A stretch of DNA of 42,875 bases, taken from the NCBI GenBank assembly GCA_003567725.1, contig PWYU01000064.1:1-42875 (forward strand), in the 5' to 3' direction. This document shows positions 1 through 8,141 of the stretch, piece by piece. Under the pieces are notes generated by a model. The model saw nothing but the letters and a program-made list of their open reading frames with translations, made no database searches and was not told the DNA's origin. The first letter of the stretch is position 1, and each line of letters begins with the position of its first letter. This DNA comes from Syntrophomonadaceae bacterium. Lineage in GTDB: Bacteria > Bacillota > Dethiobacteria > DTU022. Position numbers and translations under genes: made by a program.

Positions 1-121
1 AATTACCGGCGAGACGAGGCCCGAGGCGGGCTTGCCGGCAGGATACCAGCCACCTGAGCGAGGTCTTAAGGTAAGCAAAAAGACTATCACAATAAGTTAG
101 CTTTCTGAGGAGGAAAGCATT
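1..121. other. Window edge, non-coding leader of the first small gene
   Basis: No convincing gene. Bases 7-39 are GC-rich, with CCGGC near 7 and GCCGG near 35 able to pair. This may be the tail of an element that lies outside the window. The last 15 bases hold the strong ribosome binding site GAGGAGGAAAG for the small gene that follows. Confidence 0.4.
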
Positions 122-436
122 ATGAAAACTCGAAAGGTTATAGATCCGCAGCAAAAATGGTTTGAATTTAAAAGCGGTGTACTGAATAAATATAATGAAC
201 TCCACGTTTTAAAGGCTTTGACTGAATATGCTGCAGAGAATGGAAAGGAGGTCTGTAAAGCTTTATACAGCCAGCTTTATATTAATAATTTCAGCGGGTA
301 CAGCTACCAGGCTAAAATGATGTCCAGCAAATTGGAACTACTTTCGCCTCACTCTATCCCTGGAACCCGCTTGATCCAGGGGATTTGCATGCACAGTACC
401 GGTAAAAATATTTTTAAGCAGCACCACAAACGATAG
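122..436 (+). CDS. Small hypothetical protein, 104 aa
   Basis: I do not recognise this protein. It is 104 residues, basic, rich in Lys, Tyr, Ser and Asn, with no signal peptide or membrane segment and no obvious motif. The call rests on an excellent ribosome binding site (GAGGAGG, about 8 nt before the ATG) and an open frame of useful length on a strand where no other gene competes. It is the only plus-strand gene in the left 6 kb and faces the minus-strand gene cluster convergently. Its C-terminus is basic (HHKR) and could contact nucleic acid, but that is a guess. It could also be a remnant of a longer gene. Confidence 0.45.
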   Translation: MKTRKVIDPQQKWFEFKSGVLNKYNELHVLKALTEYAAENGKEVCKALYSQLYINNFSGYSYQAKMMSSKLELLSPHSIPGTRLIQGICMHSTGKNIFKQHHKR

Positions 437-497
437 TAAATTATTATTAACTTTTGATCATGCTGGCAGGGGCCGGTCAAGGGTAGTTTAGTTGTGC

Positions 498-662
498 TTA
501 TTGGTTATGAAGACGGGATATAAATGTTTTGACCGCAAAATAAATAACAGCCCACAGGACGAAATAAATGCTAGCGAAAACCCAGATGCTGATATCCGGA
601 TAAGCCCGGGATAGCGGGATTATTATCAACAAAAGGATTATAGCTAAAAGCCAATTTAAAAT
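498..662 (-). CDS. Small two-helix membrane protein, probable ATT start
   Basis: A 54-residue hydrophobic peptide with two predicted membrane helices, roughly residues 3-16 and 22-42, separated by a short loop (SRAYPDIS). The frame is open further upstream, but upstream Met codons lie inside the glycosyltransferase gene. The strong ribosome binding site GGAGGAGG (671-678) sits 8 nt before an ATT codon at 662, and no ATG or GTG lies in frame downstream. I therefore infer an ATT start 19 bases after the glycosyltransferase stop. The alternative is ATG at 713, overlapping the neighbour by 32 bases behind a weak AAGG. It is probably cotranscribed with the glycosyltransferase. Function unknown. 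Confidence 0.5.
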   Translation of the reverse strand: MLNWLLAIILLLIIIPLSRAYPDISIWVFASIYFVLWAVIYFAVKTFISRLHNQ

Positions 663-681
663 TGTCCTAACCTCCTCCGGA

Positions 682-1860
682 TCAACTTGTAAAAATACGG
701 TAGCGTGGTGCATGTGCCTTTTGTTCCAGCAGCTCCTGGTATACTTCAAGCATATTATCAGCACAATATGACGATGAAATCAAGGAAGCATTATTAAGAG
801 CTTGATAATTCATTTTTTTATATAGATCCCTGTCTTCCAGCAGTTCAAGAATGGCCGAGGTGAAAGAGGGGAGGGTGGGATCAGTTAAGAACCCGTCTTC
901 ACCGTGGGCAACCATTTCGGCCGGCCCAAAAGCCCGGATGGCAACAACCGGTAATCCTGCAGCCTTGGCTTCTCCGATAACCAGACCCTGGGTTTCTGTA
1001 ACTGATGGGAAAACAAATAAATAAGCGCTGGCATAACAATGAACAATCTTATGGCGAGGCAGAACTCCAGTAAAAATAACTTTATCTTCAATACCAAGTT
1101 CCCGGCAAAATTTACGCAGGTAATTTTCCTGGGGACCCTTTCCTATCAGCACCAGCCGGCATTCGGGATGATTTGACTGAACAGTGTGGAAGGCTTTAAT
1201 GAGAAAGGAAACATTTTTTTCCTGACCCAGGCGGCCAACAAAAAGAAGGACTTTTTCTTCCGGTTTAATCCCGTAGTGCTCTTCTAACCATTTAGGGTTA
1301 AGATCATTGAATTCTTCCAGATCAACACCGGTAGGTATGTTAACAATAGAGGTTTTAACCCCGATACGCTGGAGGTAGTTTACAACCAGCTGTGAAGGAG
1401 CAATGACCCGGTTACAACGGTTGCAAAAATTGCGGCTAAGTCTCTTCATAACATGTTTAGAGGTTTCATGTGCAAAAGGGAAATAGTGAACATACTGGTC
1501 ATATAGAGTATGAAAGGTAAAGATCAGGGGCAGTTTATAACGCCTGGCAGCTCTTGCTCCCATACTGCCTAACAAAAATGGAGAATGGCTGTGGATAATA
1601 TCCAGTCCAATATGCTTGATAGTTTTGCCAAGATGGGCTGAAATAGGGATTGGTATAGCAAAATCGGGCATAGTGGGCGCCGGCACGGAAACAAAACGAA
1701 ACACGCCTTCTTCTTTGGGTGGCTGTAAAAGTGGATAATCAGGGCTAAAAATAAACACTTCATGGCCGCGGTTAGTAAATTCGCGAGAAAAAAGTTCGAT
1801 CGATCTAACTACTCCACTGGTATAAGGCCGAAAGCTGTCAGTAAAGATACCCATTTTCAA
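682..1860 (-). CDS. Glycosyltransferase family 4 (GT-B fold), possibly diacylglycerol glycosyltransferase
   Basis: A retaining GT4 glycosyltransferase of 392 aa. The N-terminal Rossmann domain starts MGIFTDSFRP with the Gly-rich acceptor loop TSGVVRS. The donor domain begins near residue 205 (LLFVGRLGQEKN) and holds the family E-x7-E motif as E289...E297 (TETQGLVIGE), which binds the nucleotide sugar. Relatives of this length and N-terminus include 1,2-diacylglycerol 3-glucosyltransferases that make membrane glycolipids, so lipid glycosylation at the cytoplasmic face is likely but not proven. The start is TTG at 1860, 10 nt after GGGGAGG; an ATG follows two codons later. It is followed by the tiny membrane protein, and CapA and BPL-N genes lie upstream on the same strand, an envelope context. 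Confidence 0.85.
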   Translation of the reverse strand: MKMGIFTDSFRPYTSGVVRSIELFSREFTNRGHEVFIFSPDYPLLQPPKEEGVFRFVSVPAPTMPDFAIPIPISAHLGKTIKHIGLDIIHSHSPFLLGSMGARAARRYKLPLIFTFHTLYDQYVHYFPFAHETSKHVMKRLSRNFCNRCNRVIAPSQLVVNYLQRIGVKTSIVNIPTGVDLEEFNDLNPKWLEEHYGIKPEEKVLLFVGRLGQEKNVSFLIKAFHTVQSNHPECRLVLIGKGPQENYLRKFCRELGIEDKVIFTGVLPRHKIVHCYASAYLFVFPSVTETQGLVIGEAKAAGLPVVAIRAFGPAEMVAHGEDGFLTDPTLPSFTSAILELLEDRDLYKKMNYQALNNASLISSSYCADNMLEVYQELLEQKAHAPRYRIFTS

Positions 1861-1906
1861 TTTCTATAAGCCTCCCCTGTAAAATGCTGCATACTGATAA
1901 TCAAAG

Positions 1907-3289
1907 TCAATGTTTGTCGTATGCTTCTTGATATAGTTGCTCTGATATAGCCATAGCGCGGGCCTTATTCTCGCCATGACCGTAATAATGAAGCACGTCA
2001 ACAGTGAAATCATAGATATTACTTAATCGATCAAAATCAGTATCAGTTAAGTTGTAATCTTCTGGAGAAGCAGATAATACTTCTGAGACAGGAAGGACCC
2101 GGTGCCTCCATTCGCGATGAACCCAGGTTATTTCATAATTTAACCCGCTAATCCAGGTTTCCTTAGAATCCTGGTTCTTGGTTAGATCGATATCGAGCAA
2201 TAATCCAAACTCATTATAGATGCTGTTGTAACCATCACCTTCATGCTGGTTGGATATAAAGCTGCCCTGTGAATATATAGCAAGGGCTGCTCTTTCTGAA
2301 CCATCTTCTTCCTCGTAAAAAAACCACTCAAACGGTTGAATATACTTTGGATGTCCACCGATGATTAAATCAGCGCCTGCCCTGGCCAGTTCTTCAGCAA
2401 CCTGTCTCAAACGCTGCGGCTCTGGTTCATGGAACGCCTCAGCTCCCCAGTGAGGAAATACGGCAACCAGATCAGCGCCGTGGGATTGAGCTGTTTCGAT
2501 AGCTGTTATCAGCGGTGATATATCTTCAAAATCCGGAGCAAGGTTAACGCTGTATTCATGGCCGCCAGGAATTATATTGCCATTTAAGCCGTATGTATAA
2601 CCGATAAGGGCAATGTTAATACCATCAACATCAATAATCAAAGGGGTTTCACGCTCTTCCAAATTGAGATAAGCACCAAAAGTAGATGCTCCGAGGCTAC
2701 GAAGATGTTCGATGGTCATTTCTAAACCTTCAAGGCCGCGATCCAGAGCATGGTTGTTGGCAAGAGTAAAGGTATTTATCCCTGCCTCATATAGGGCTTC
2801 CGAAAATTCCGGTGGGGCATTAAATTCAGGATAACCAGTATAGCCAGTGAGGCCGTTGCCAGGAGATGCAATATCTTCGCTTGCCTGCATAACTTCAAGA
2901 TCGCCTACCGTCAGGTCAGCATTTTGAAGATATGGCGCAATAATTTCAAAACTGGGGCTAAAATCATACTGCCCGTCATCTAATTCTGCCTGGTGGATCT
3001 GAAGCAGATGGGCGATAATATTACCGGTTGTTACCATTTTGGCTGTCCTTAAATCGGGTTCAGGCTCTTCTTCAGCTTCCAGTGTAGTTTCTTTCGGTAT
3101 TTCTGATCTATCAGCACCATCATTATCATTATCTCCTGATTCCTCAGCTATTTCTATTTCTTCACTTTCTTGTAAATTGACTAATTGAAGAAGCATTTCA
3201 GGCGGATAAGTGTTTGCCGTGGTCATTCCCAGGTTAAAAGATAAAACCAGTAACACTAAAGCCAGAATAATAAAATAGACACGACGCAT
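1907..3289 (-). CDS. CapA-family metallophosphoesterase-like protein, membrane anchored
   Basis: 460 aa. Residues 4-23 form an N-terminal signal anchor, followed by an acidic linker (about 40-80, rich in Glu and Asp) and a CapA domain (about 83-400) of the calcineurin-like phosphoesterase fold. Family motifs seen are ADLTVGDLE (about 124-132), LANNHALD (176-183), FPHWGAE and GGHPKYIQP. CapA relatives act in poly-gamma-glutamate capsule assembly or other envelope polymer work, but no capB/capC neighbours are present, so the substrate is open. Oddity: the first motif, normally GD, is GN here (N90), while the second, usually GNLE, reads GDLE (D130). The domain should face outside the cell. It lies between the GT4 and BPL-N genes on the same strand. 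Confidence 0.85.
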   Translation of the reverse strand: MRRVYFIILALVLLVLSFNLGMTTANTYPPEMLLQLVNLQESEEIEIAEESGDNDNDGADRSEIPKETTLEAEEEPEPDLRTAKMVTTGNIIAHLLQIHQAELDDGQYDFSPSFEIIAPYLQNADLTVGDLEVMQASEDIASPGNGLTGYTGYPEFNAPPEFSEALYEAGINTFTLANNHALDRGLEGLEMTIEHLRSLGASTFGAYLNLEERETPLIIDVDGINIALIGYTYGLNGNIIPGGHEYSVNLAPDFEDISPLITAIETAQSHGADLVAVFPHWGAEAFHEPEPQRLRQVAEELARAGADLIIGGHPKYIQPFEWFFYEEEDGSERAALAIYSQGSFISNQHEGDGYNSIYNEFGLLLDIDLTKNQDSKETWISGLNYEITWVHREWRHRVLPVSEVLSASPEDYNLTDTDFDRLSNIYDFTVDVLHYYGHGENKARAMAISEQLYQEAYDKH

Positions 3290-3381
3290 CTTTTAATCAC
3301 CACCCAGTAGTTTTCGAAGCATAAATTCTGTAACGAGTAAGACCCGCAATTATATTTGCTTTTGCTCAGCTTTCTTAAACG

Positions 3382-4347
3382 CTAGCCATCACTGTTATTA
3401 TAAACCCAGATTATGAGCTGGTAAAGCCAGGGCCATTGAGCTCCTTGTTTAGATTCTTCGGCTTGAGCAGTTTGCTCCCAGGAGTCACCAATTTCCGGAT
3501 GAGGGCCCATAAGAAGATAGTGGCCGGCTCCACTGTCACCAATTATGACAGCGGGTTGATCGTTGACTGTATAGCGGGCCAGCACTGTTACAGCTTCCTC
3601 GTCGTAAGGTTTAAAATAAGGGCCATCGAAATAGTATATATTTCTTTCAGGTTTAAAGCCCAGGTTAGCGGGATGTTCACCTTCGAGTTTTAAAGTGCTG
3701 GTCTCACCCCAGCCTATAAGGCCGCTCATGGGCCCGATCCCTTTTCCTTTAAATAATTTTAAAGGATATTCATAATCGGTTCCCTTCCAGCGAAGGACAT
3801 CGGCAGCATAATAGGCGCCTGCACAGGTGCCTATAAACAGCCCCCCTTCGTTAATAAAATTTTTGATATTGGAATGGTCTTTGATATAGTATTTGTACTC
3901 AGCAGAAAATCCACCAGCTAACCAGATTGTATCAAACTCTTCAATAAGATTTAAGTTAACTGCATCTTCTTCATCGAAAACAGACCAGGAAAAGCCGTAA
4001 TAATCCAGGAAATTCTCTATAATTGTAATATTCTCAGGCCAGCTGCCTTTTCCGGCATAAAGTCCAACCCTGGGTTTTTTTAGGTGATCTTCATACTGAT
4101 TATTTCCAAAATTCTTTTTAATTTCATCTTTATCAATTTCATCATTTGTACAGCTATCTGGATATGCATCATCATCTGTATAACCATCAGCATCATTTTC
4201 AGTTTCACCAGTGGTATAACCATCTGTATAACCATCAATGCTGCAGGCTAAAAATAAGAGGGAGGAGGCTATTAAAAAGATCAATACTAAGATGCTTACA
4301 ATAAGCAATTTACCGGACAAAGCTTTATTTTTAATGAGAGCGAGCAC
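3382..4347 (-). CDS. BPL-N domain (class I glutamine amidotransferase-like) lipoprotein
   Basis: 321 aa from the chosen GTG start at 4347, which lies 7 nt after GGGAGG; the frame is open further upstream without support. Residues about 10-34 are a hydrophobic signal ending in FLAC, an imperfect lipobox, so this is probably a surface lipoprotein. A low-complexity Asp/Tyr/Thr-rich linker with repeated GYTDGYT units follows, then a BPL-N domain: PRVGLYAGKGSW, WLAGGF, and the nucleophile elbow GTCAGAYYAA with its Cys, ending with GAGHYLLMGPHPE. The BPL-N family (named for the N-terminal part of eukaryotic biotin protein ligase) resembles glutamine amidotransferases; its activity is largely uncharacterised. 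The repeat linker probably spans the cell wall. Confidence 0.8.
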   Translation of the reverse strand: MLALIKNKALSGKLLIVSILVLIFLIASSLLFLACSIDGYTDGYTTGETENDADGYTDDDAYPDSCTNDEIDKDEIKKNFGNNQYEDHLKKPRVGLYAGKGSWPENITIIENFLDYYGFSWSVFDEEDAVNLNLIEEFDTIWLAGGFSAEYKYYIKDHSNIKNFINEGGLFIGTCAGAYYAADVLRWKGTDYEYPLKLFKGKGIGPMSGLIGWGETSTLKLEGEHPANLGFKPERNIYYFDGPYFKPYDEEAVTVLARYTVNDQPAVIIGDSGAGHYLLMGPHPEIGDSWEQTAQAEESKQGAQWPWLYQLIIWVYNNSDG

Positions 4348-4679
4348 CAATGAACCTCCCAGGTAAATCTGACATAATCTATTTCTGTTAGTAGTATTAT
4401 TATAACAATTTTTAATAGCTTTATACAGGGTTAAGGTTTGGCAGCCAGGATCTCCATAAGCAAGCAGGCCTAAGCATCGGCTTAGCTTCAAGAGGTTTTA
4501 CAGGATCATGACAGCATAAGGATGTGCAGCTACAACTTAAGAAATTAGCCTCTGCCCTCTTGGTTTACATAAGATATATTATCGGAAGTTAATTCAGGAA
4601 AGCACACCGCCACGCTTTTTATAATTATCCCTCTTTGAAGGTCCCTTCTTTTGCTCAGCAACTCCGGTGCAAATAAAAC
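4348..4679. other. Intergenic stretch holding a dispersed repeat copy
   Basis: No gene supported. The upstream part of the BPL-N reading frame continues to 4491 but lacks a ribosome binding site. The stretch contains dispersed repeat copy A (4486-4536), whose similarity to the copy at 26176-26310 seems to continue weakly to about 4570. Confidence 0.5.
4486..4536 (+). repeat. Dispersed repeat family 1, copy A
   Basis: Core GGATCATGACAGC at 4503-4515 followed by GTGCAGCTACA. It matches copy B (26212-26262, same orientation) and copy C (5991-6040, opposite orientation) over about 45-50 bases by eye. Short inverted arms inside the core suggest a hairpin. It lies downstream of the recombinase gene, inverted relative to copy C on the other side of that gene. 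Confidence 0.7.
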
Positions 4680-5714
4680 CTATCGATACTTCCTCCAGTA
4701 TTCTAAAATAGATTTAAAAGTAGCGCCACATCTGGGACAATCTTCTTGATAATGCAGGATATAAGTGCAGTGGCTGCATTTTAAAGCCGGTATGAGAGTT
4801 CTTTCCCGGGTCCCCTCTTCATCTTCTTCAAGCATTGATATTCTGAGTTCTATATCTTCCATTTCACCAGGTTTATCATCCAAAGCTTTATCATCCAAAG
4901 TTTGATTTAAGATCTTTTCCAGGTTATCCTGTTCTGAATACTTCGTGGGGGGGAGGTTTTGATTATTTATAGCCTCCCCCTCCCTCCTCTCTTTTTCCTT
5001 ATTTTCACCGGTTAAAGTGGAGACGCTTTTATTTTTATTTGGCTCGGCTTTATCATTGAGGTTTTTATTAGCAGGATTTATCCTGGCCTGTTCCTGGGTC
5101 TGCTCTTGATCAGTGCCGGCGCTTTCAGCAGGGATACCGCTCCTTCTGAATCCTACAAGATCATAATAAGCCATGCTGTGTTCTTTAAACAGATGTTTAA
5201 CATAAGCCTGGGTGGTAGAAATATCCCTGTGCCCGAGGGCATTCTGTGCCAGGCGGATATCGTTAGTCTCCCTGATGAGCTGAACAGCAAATGTGCTGCG
5301 CAGCAAATGAGGATGCACATCCTTATTAAGGCCGGCTTTGCGGGCCAGACGCTTGACCATTTCACGTAAATACCGGTCCTTAAGGCGTTCGCCTTTTAAG
5401 GTGGTAAAAAGATATAAGCTATGATGCGGCCTGGTTAGCAACCATTTATTAATTAATCCCATTAAATCTTCATCAAGCCACAGGGTTCGTTCTTGTGCCG
5501 CTCCGCTTTTAGCTAGATGGACTTTCCCGGCCTTTAAATAAATATCATCCACTTTTAAAGCGAGAACTTCTCCGGCGCGCAACCCCGCTTTAAGCATAAG
5601 CATGATCATACATAAATTACGCAGCCCGGTTGGAGCTTTCTGGTTAGGCTGCCTGAGCAGCGCCAGTTGCTCGCCCTGGCTTAAAATCAAGGAATAATCT
5701 AGAGCATTAGTCAT
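4680..5714 (-). CDS. Tyrosine recombinase with C-terminal zinc ribbon, no N-terminal core-binding domain
   Basis: A phage-integrase-family catalytic domain. Catalytic residues are visible: Arg in KAGLRAGE (R49), Lys in HLAKSGAA, HxxR in HPHLLRST, His in LGHRD and the nucleophile Tyr in TTQAYVKH. The usual N-terminal SAM-like DNA-binding domain of XerC/D (about 100 aa) is missing; only about 20 residues precede the catalytic domain. After it come a charged, low-complexity linker (about 200-305) and a CxxC-x9-CxxC zinc ribbon (C316, C319, C329, C332). Numbering is from the in-frame GTG at 5723. The preferred start is ATG at 5714, behind GGTGA with 5 nt spacing. The gene is flanked by inverted dispersed repeats (4486-4536 and 5991-6055). 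It may be a mobile-element recombinase; a host role cannot be excluded. Confidence 0.85.
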   Translation of the reverse strand: MTNALDYSLILSQGEQLALLRQPNQKAPTGLRNLCMIMLMLKAGLRAGEVLALKVDDIYLKAGKVHLAKSGAAQERTLWLDEDLMGLINKWLLTRPHHSLYLFTTLKGERLKDRYLREMVKRLARKAGLNKDVHPHLLRSTFAVQLIRETNDIRLAQNALGHRDISTTQAYVKHLFKEHSMAYYDLVGFRRSGIPAESAGTDQEQTQEQARINPANKNLNDKAEPNKNKSVSTLTGENKEKERREGEAINNQNLPPTKYSEQDNLEKILNQTLDDKALDDKPGEMEDIELRISMLEEDEEGTRERTLIPALKCSHCTYILHYQEDCPRCGATFKSILEYWRKYR

Positions 5715-5794
5715 ATAATTCACCGCTTTAAAGTTCCTTTAATAACAGATACGGTATTATATATGTAACTGCCCGGGCATAGCCCGTTAAGCCA

Positions 5795-5840
5795 CAGGGG
5801 GTGGTACCTGCGTAACAGTGCAACCTAATAACACCCCCTG
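5795..5840. repeat. Inverted repeat upstream of the recombinase gene
   Basis: Perfect 9-bp arms CAGGGGGTG (5795-5803) and CACCCCCTG (5832-5840) are separated by 28 bases. They sit about 80 bp upstream of the recombinase start. The preceding TTAAGCCACAGGG resembles the end of the REP-like elements at 21861-21946 and 25994-26072. It may be an operator, a recombination site or a degenerate repeat. Confidence 0.55.
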
Positions 5841-5990
5841 AAGTAAATCTGGCCTATTATTCAGGTTTCACCTGCTCCATGCTGCCTTCACCGGATATTT
5901 GCTGCAGCTTAAATTACGGAATTATATCTATATTCTGAGCTATTATCCTAATTCTGTCAAGCATAACCGGTACTTTATTTTCATAAAATG

Positions 5991-6055
5991 GCTGTAACTA
6001 CACAGCGTTTCTGTCACGATACAGTAAAGCCTGCTGAAGTAAACTGAGGCGAGCA
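5991..6055 (-). repeat. Dispersed repeat family 1, copy C
   Basis: Read on the minus strand it carries TTCAGCAGGCTTTACTG, then CGTGACAG and GCTGTGTAGTTACAG, matching copy B (26212-26262) at most positions. The stretch CTGAGGCGAGC (6043-6055) extends the match into the arm of copy B. Orientation is opposite to copies A and B. Confidence 0.7.
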
Positions 6056-6161
6056 TAAAGAGCATGCATGGAAATGCCCGTGAAAAGAAGCCTGGAGCGG
6101 TTCGGACGACTGAAGCGGGCCACCGGGCGAGAATCCCGGATGGGCTCATCAAAAATTGTGC

Positions 6162-6190
6162 TTGACAAGCCCGTTATTTTTGGTTAATCT
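6162..6190 (+). promoter_or_regulatory. Promoter of the T-box leader and leuA
   Basis: A perfect -35 box TTGACA (6162-6167), a 17-bp spacer and a -10 TAATCT (6185-6190). It is placed directly upstream of the T-box leader, giving a start near 6197. Confidence 0.75.
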
Positions 6191-6204
6191 TACAATAATT
6201 GAAT

Positions 6205-6450
6205 TTGCTAAAGGCTGTGATCGGAAGTAGTAACAGGGAAAACCATTCCCAGAGAGCCGCCACTTGGTGTAAGGCGGTATGATGAAGCCTGTGAACTCAT
6301 CCGTGAGCCGTCAACCGAAATCAACTAAAAAGTTGAAATTAGGATTGGCCGGATACTTCCGTTATCTTAAAGAGTGGGTGGTAGAAGTTATGCCGCCAAG
6401 AAGAGTGGTACCGCGAAAACAGCTTTCGCCTCTTAGGCGAAGGTTTTTTT
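6205..6450 (+). ncRNA. T-box leader (leucine), controls leuA
   Basis: The leader carries the T-box core AAGAGTGGTACCGCG (6400-6414), which pairs with the tRNA acceptor end, and is followed by an intrinsic terminator. Upstream, the GCCGCC...GGCGGT arms belong to stem I. The specifier region reads GAACTCA near 6292-6298, giving the codon CTC for leucine. By family knowledge, uncharged tRNA-Leu would stabilise the antiterminator and let RNA polymerase read into leuA. The specifier assignment is by eye, but it agrees with the downstream gene. Confidence 0.93.
6423..6450 (+). terminator. T-box regulated intrinsic terminator
   Basis: A 9-bp stem CTTTCGCCT / AGGCGAAGG (one G-T pair) with a 3-base loop is followed by seven T. 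It forms when the T-box antiterminator is not stabilised. Confidence 0.85.
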
Positions 6451-6490
6451 ATTTTTAATATTATAAATTTATTAACTGGAGGAGATTATC

Positions 6491-8044
6491 ATGAGCGATC
6501 AGGTGGATGTAAAAAGTACCCAGGGTGGAGAAAAAATTTATCTTTTTGACAGCACCCTGCGTGATGGCGAACAAACTCCCGGAGCCCGCCTTAATTATGA
6601 TGAAAAAGTAGAGGTTGCCCGTCAACTGGCTCGTCTGAATGTGGATATTATTGAAGCTGGGTTTCCGGTTTCATCGCCGGGGGAAACCAGGGCAGTGCAG
6701 GAAATATCCAGGCAGATCAAAGGGCCCGTTATTTGTGGACTGGCCAGGGCTGTTAAGGAAGATATTGATGCGGCCTGGGAAGCAATCAAAGAAGCTGAAA
6801 AACCTCGTCTCCATGTTTTCTTAGGGGCATCTGCCATTCATATGCAGCATAAATTTAACAAAAAGCCCGCTCAAGTTTTGGAACAGGCTGTTGATGCGGT
6901 AAAATACGCCGCTCGCTTTACCGATAATATTGAGTATTCACCCGAAGATGCCAGTCGGGCAGATGAGGAATATCTTTACCAGATGATTGAAGCAGTGATT
7001 AATGCCGGGGCAACGGTAATCAATATACCAGATACTGTTGGCTATGCCGTTCCCGAAGATTTTGGGGGCTTGATTCGCCGGATCAAAGAGAATGTTAGTA
7101 ATATCGATAAAGCCATGATCAGTGTGCACTGCCACGACGACCTCGGCCTGGCTGTGGCCAACTCCCTGGAAGCGATTAAAAATGGAGCCCGCCAGGTAGA
7201 ATGCAACATTAATGGCATTGGCGAACGAGCGGGTAATGCCGCCCTGGAAGAAATTGCTGTTGCTTTGCGGATCCGTCAAAACCATTTTCCCTATTATACC
7301 GATCTTAATTTTTCGGAAATTTACCGGACCAGCCGCCTGGTCAGTAAATTGACCAATATTTCGATTCCAGTTAATAAAGCCGTAGTTGGCCTTAATGCTT
7401 TCTCGCATTCATCCGGCATTCACCAAGATGGTGTGTTGAAGAATAAGGAGACTTATGAAATCATAGATGCGGAATTGATTGGAGGCAGCGCAGCCAAGAT
7501 GCTGCTTACCGCCCGTTCGGGAAGGCATGCTGTTCTCGATCAGTTAAATAAATTAGGTTTTACTTTAAACAAAGAACAGCTCAATGTTATTTATGATCAT
7601 TTTGTTAGCCTGGCTGACAAAAAGAAAGAAGTTTATCCTGAAGATCTGGAAGCCCTGGTTCTTGATCATCTATCGACCACTGAACCAAGATACAAGCTGG
7701 ATTATTTGCAAACGGTCAGTGGAAGTAAAAGTATCCCCTCTGCGGTTATCCGACTCATGAAAGAAGACGGAAATACCATTGAAGAGGTTGCTACTGGTTC
7801 AGGCCCCATTGATGCGGCTTATAATGCCATTAATAAGATTACGGGTTTGAATATCGGCCTGGATAAATACAAAATCAATGCCGTTACGCAGGGCCGTGAT
7901 GCCCTGGGAGAGGTGCAGGTTAATCTTTCTTACCAGGACCGGAGCATTACCGGCCGGGGAACAAGTACAGATATTATTGAGGCCAGTGTGAAGGCGTATT
8001 TAAACGGGCTCAATAAGCTTCTTAAAATTAATGGCTCTGCATAA
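6491..8044 (+). CDS. leuA: 2-isopropylmalate synthase
   Basis: First committed step of leucine synthesis: acetyl-CoA plus 2-oxoisovalerate gives 2-isopropylmalate. At 517 aa it has the length of bacterial LeuA. The TIM-barrel starts with [12 protein letters not shown] (metal and catalytic Arg/Asp), then GFPVSSPGE, the metal-binding HCHDD motif near residue 215 and [13 protein letters not shown]. The C-terminal third (about 395-517) is the LeuA allosteric domain for leucine feedback. The ATG start follows GGAGGAG by 7 nt. The Leu T-box in front supports LeuA over citramalate or homocitrate synthase. It stands without leuB, leuC or leuD, so the rest of the pathway is elsewhere. lexA follows from its own promoter. 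Confidence 0.95.
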   Translation: MSDQVDVKSTQGGEKIYLFDSTLRDGEQTPGARLNYDEKVEVARQLARLNVDIIEAGFPVSSPGETRAVQEISRQIKGPVICGLARAVKEDIDAAWEAIKEAEKPRLHVFLGASAIHMQHKFNKKPAQVLEQAVDAVKYAARFTDNIEYSPEDASRADEEYLYQMIEAVINAGATVINIPDTVGYAVPEDFGGLIRRIKENVSNIDKAMISVHCHDDLGLAVANSLEAIKNGARQVECNINGIGERAGNAALEEIAVALRIRQNHFPYYTDLNFSEIYRTSRLVSKLTNISIPVNKAVVGLNAFSHSSGIHQDGVLKNKETYEIIDAELIGGSAAKMLLTARSGRHAVLDQLNKLGFTLNKEQLNVIYDHFVSLADKKKEVYPEDLEALVLDHLSTTEPRYKLDYLQTVSGSKSIPSAVIRLMKEDGNTIEEVATGSGPIDAAYNAINKITGLNIGLDKYKINAVTQGRDALGEVQVNLSYQDRSITGRGTSTDIIEASVKAYLNGLNKLLKINGSA

Positions 8045-8070
8045 AATATAGCCTGAGGCTTTAAACGATC

Positions 8071-8084
8071 CAAACAATCGTTTG
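8071..8084. promoter_or_regulatory. LexA-type operator of lexA
   Basis: A perfect palindrome-type site, CAAAC-4-GTTTG, overlaps the -35 box of the lexA promoter. Gram-positive LexA sites are of the GAAC-4-GTTC type, and this variant has the same geometry. Autorepression is inferred from position. Confidence 0.6.
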
Positions 8085-8110
8085 TTTTATCAGACAAATG
8101 ATGCTATAAT
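8082..8110 (+). promoter_or_regulatory. lexA promoter
   Basis: -35 TTGTTT (8082-8087), 17-bp spacer, -10 TATAAT (8105-8110). The palindromic operator overlaps the -35 element. Confidence 0.7.
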
Positions 8111-8141
8111 CAAATAAACTCTTTCTGGAAAGGGTGATTTT

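Larger units (their letters stand above)
4486..6055. mobile_element. Candidate minimal element: tyrosine recombinase between inverted repeats
   Basis: The recombinase gene (4680-5714) is bracketed by repeat copies A (4486-4536) and C (5991-6055), which read inward on opposite strands like imperfect terminal inverted repeats. A third copy (B) lies alone near 26176-26262. No target duplication or exact ends were found, so this is a hypothesis built on position and similarity. Confidence 0.3.

Noticed and set aside
5943-6152. 69-codon minus-strand frame upstream of the T-box
   Set aside because: It runs through dispersed repeat copy C and into intergenic sequence, with no ribosome binding site.
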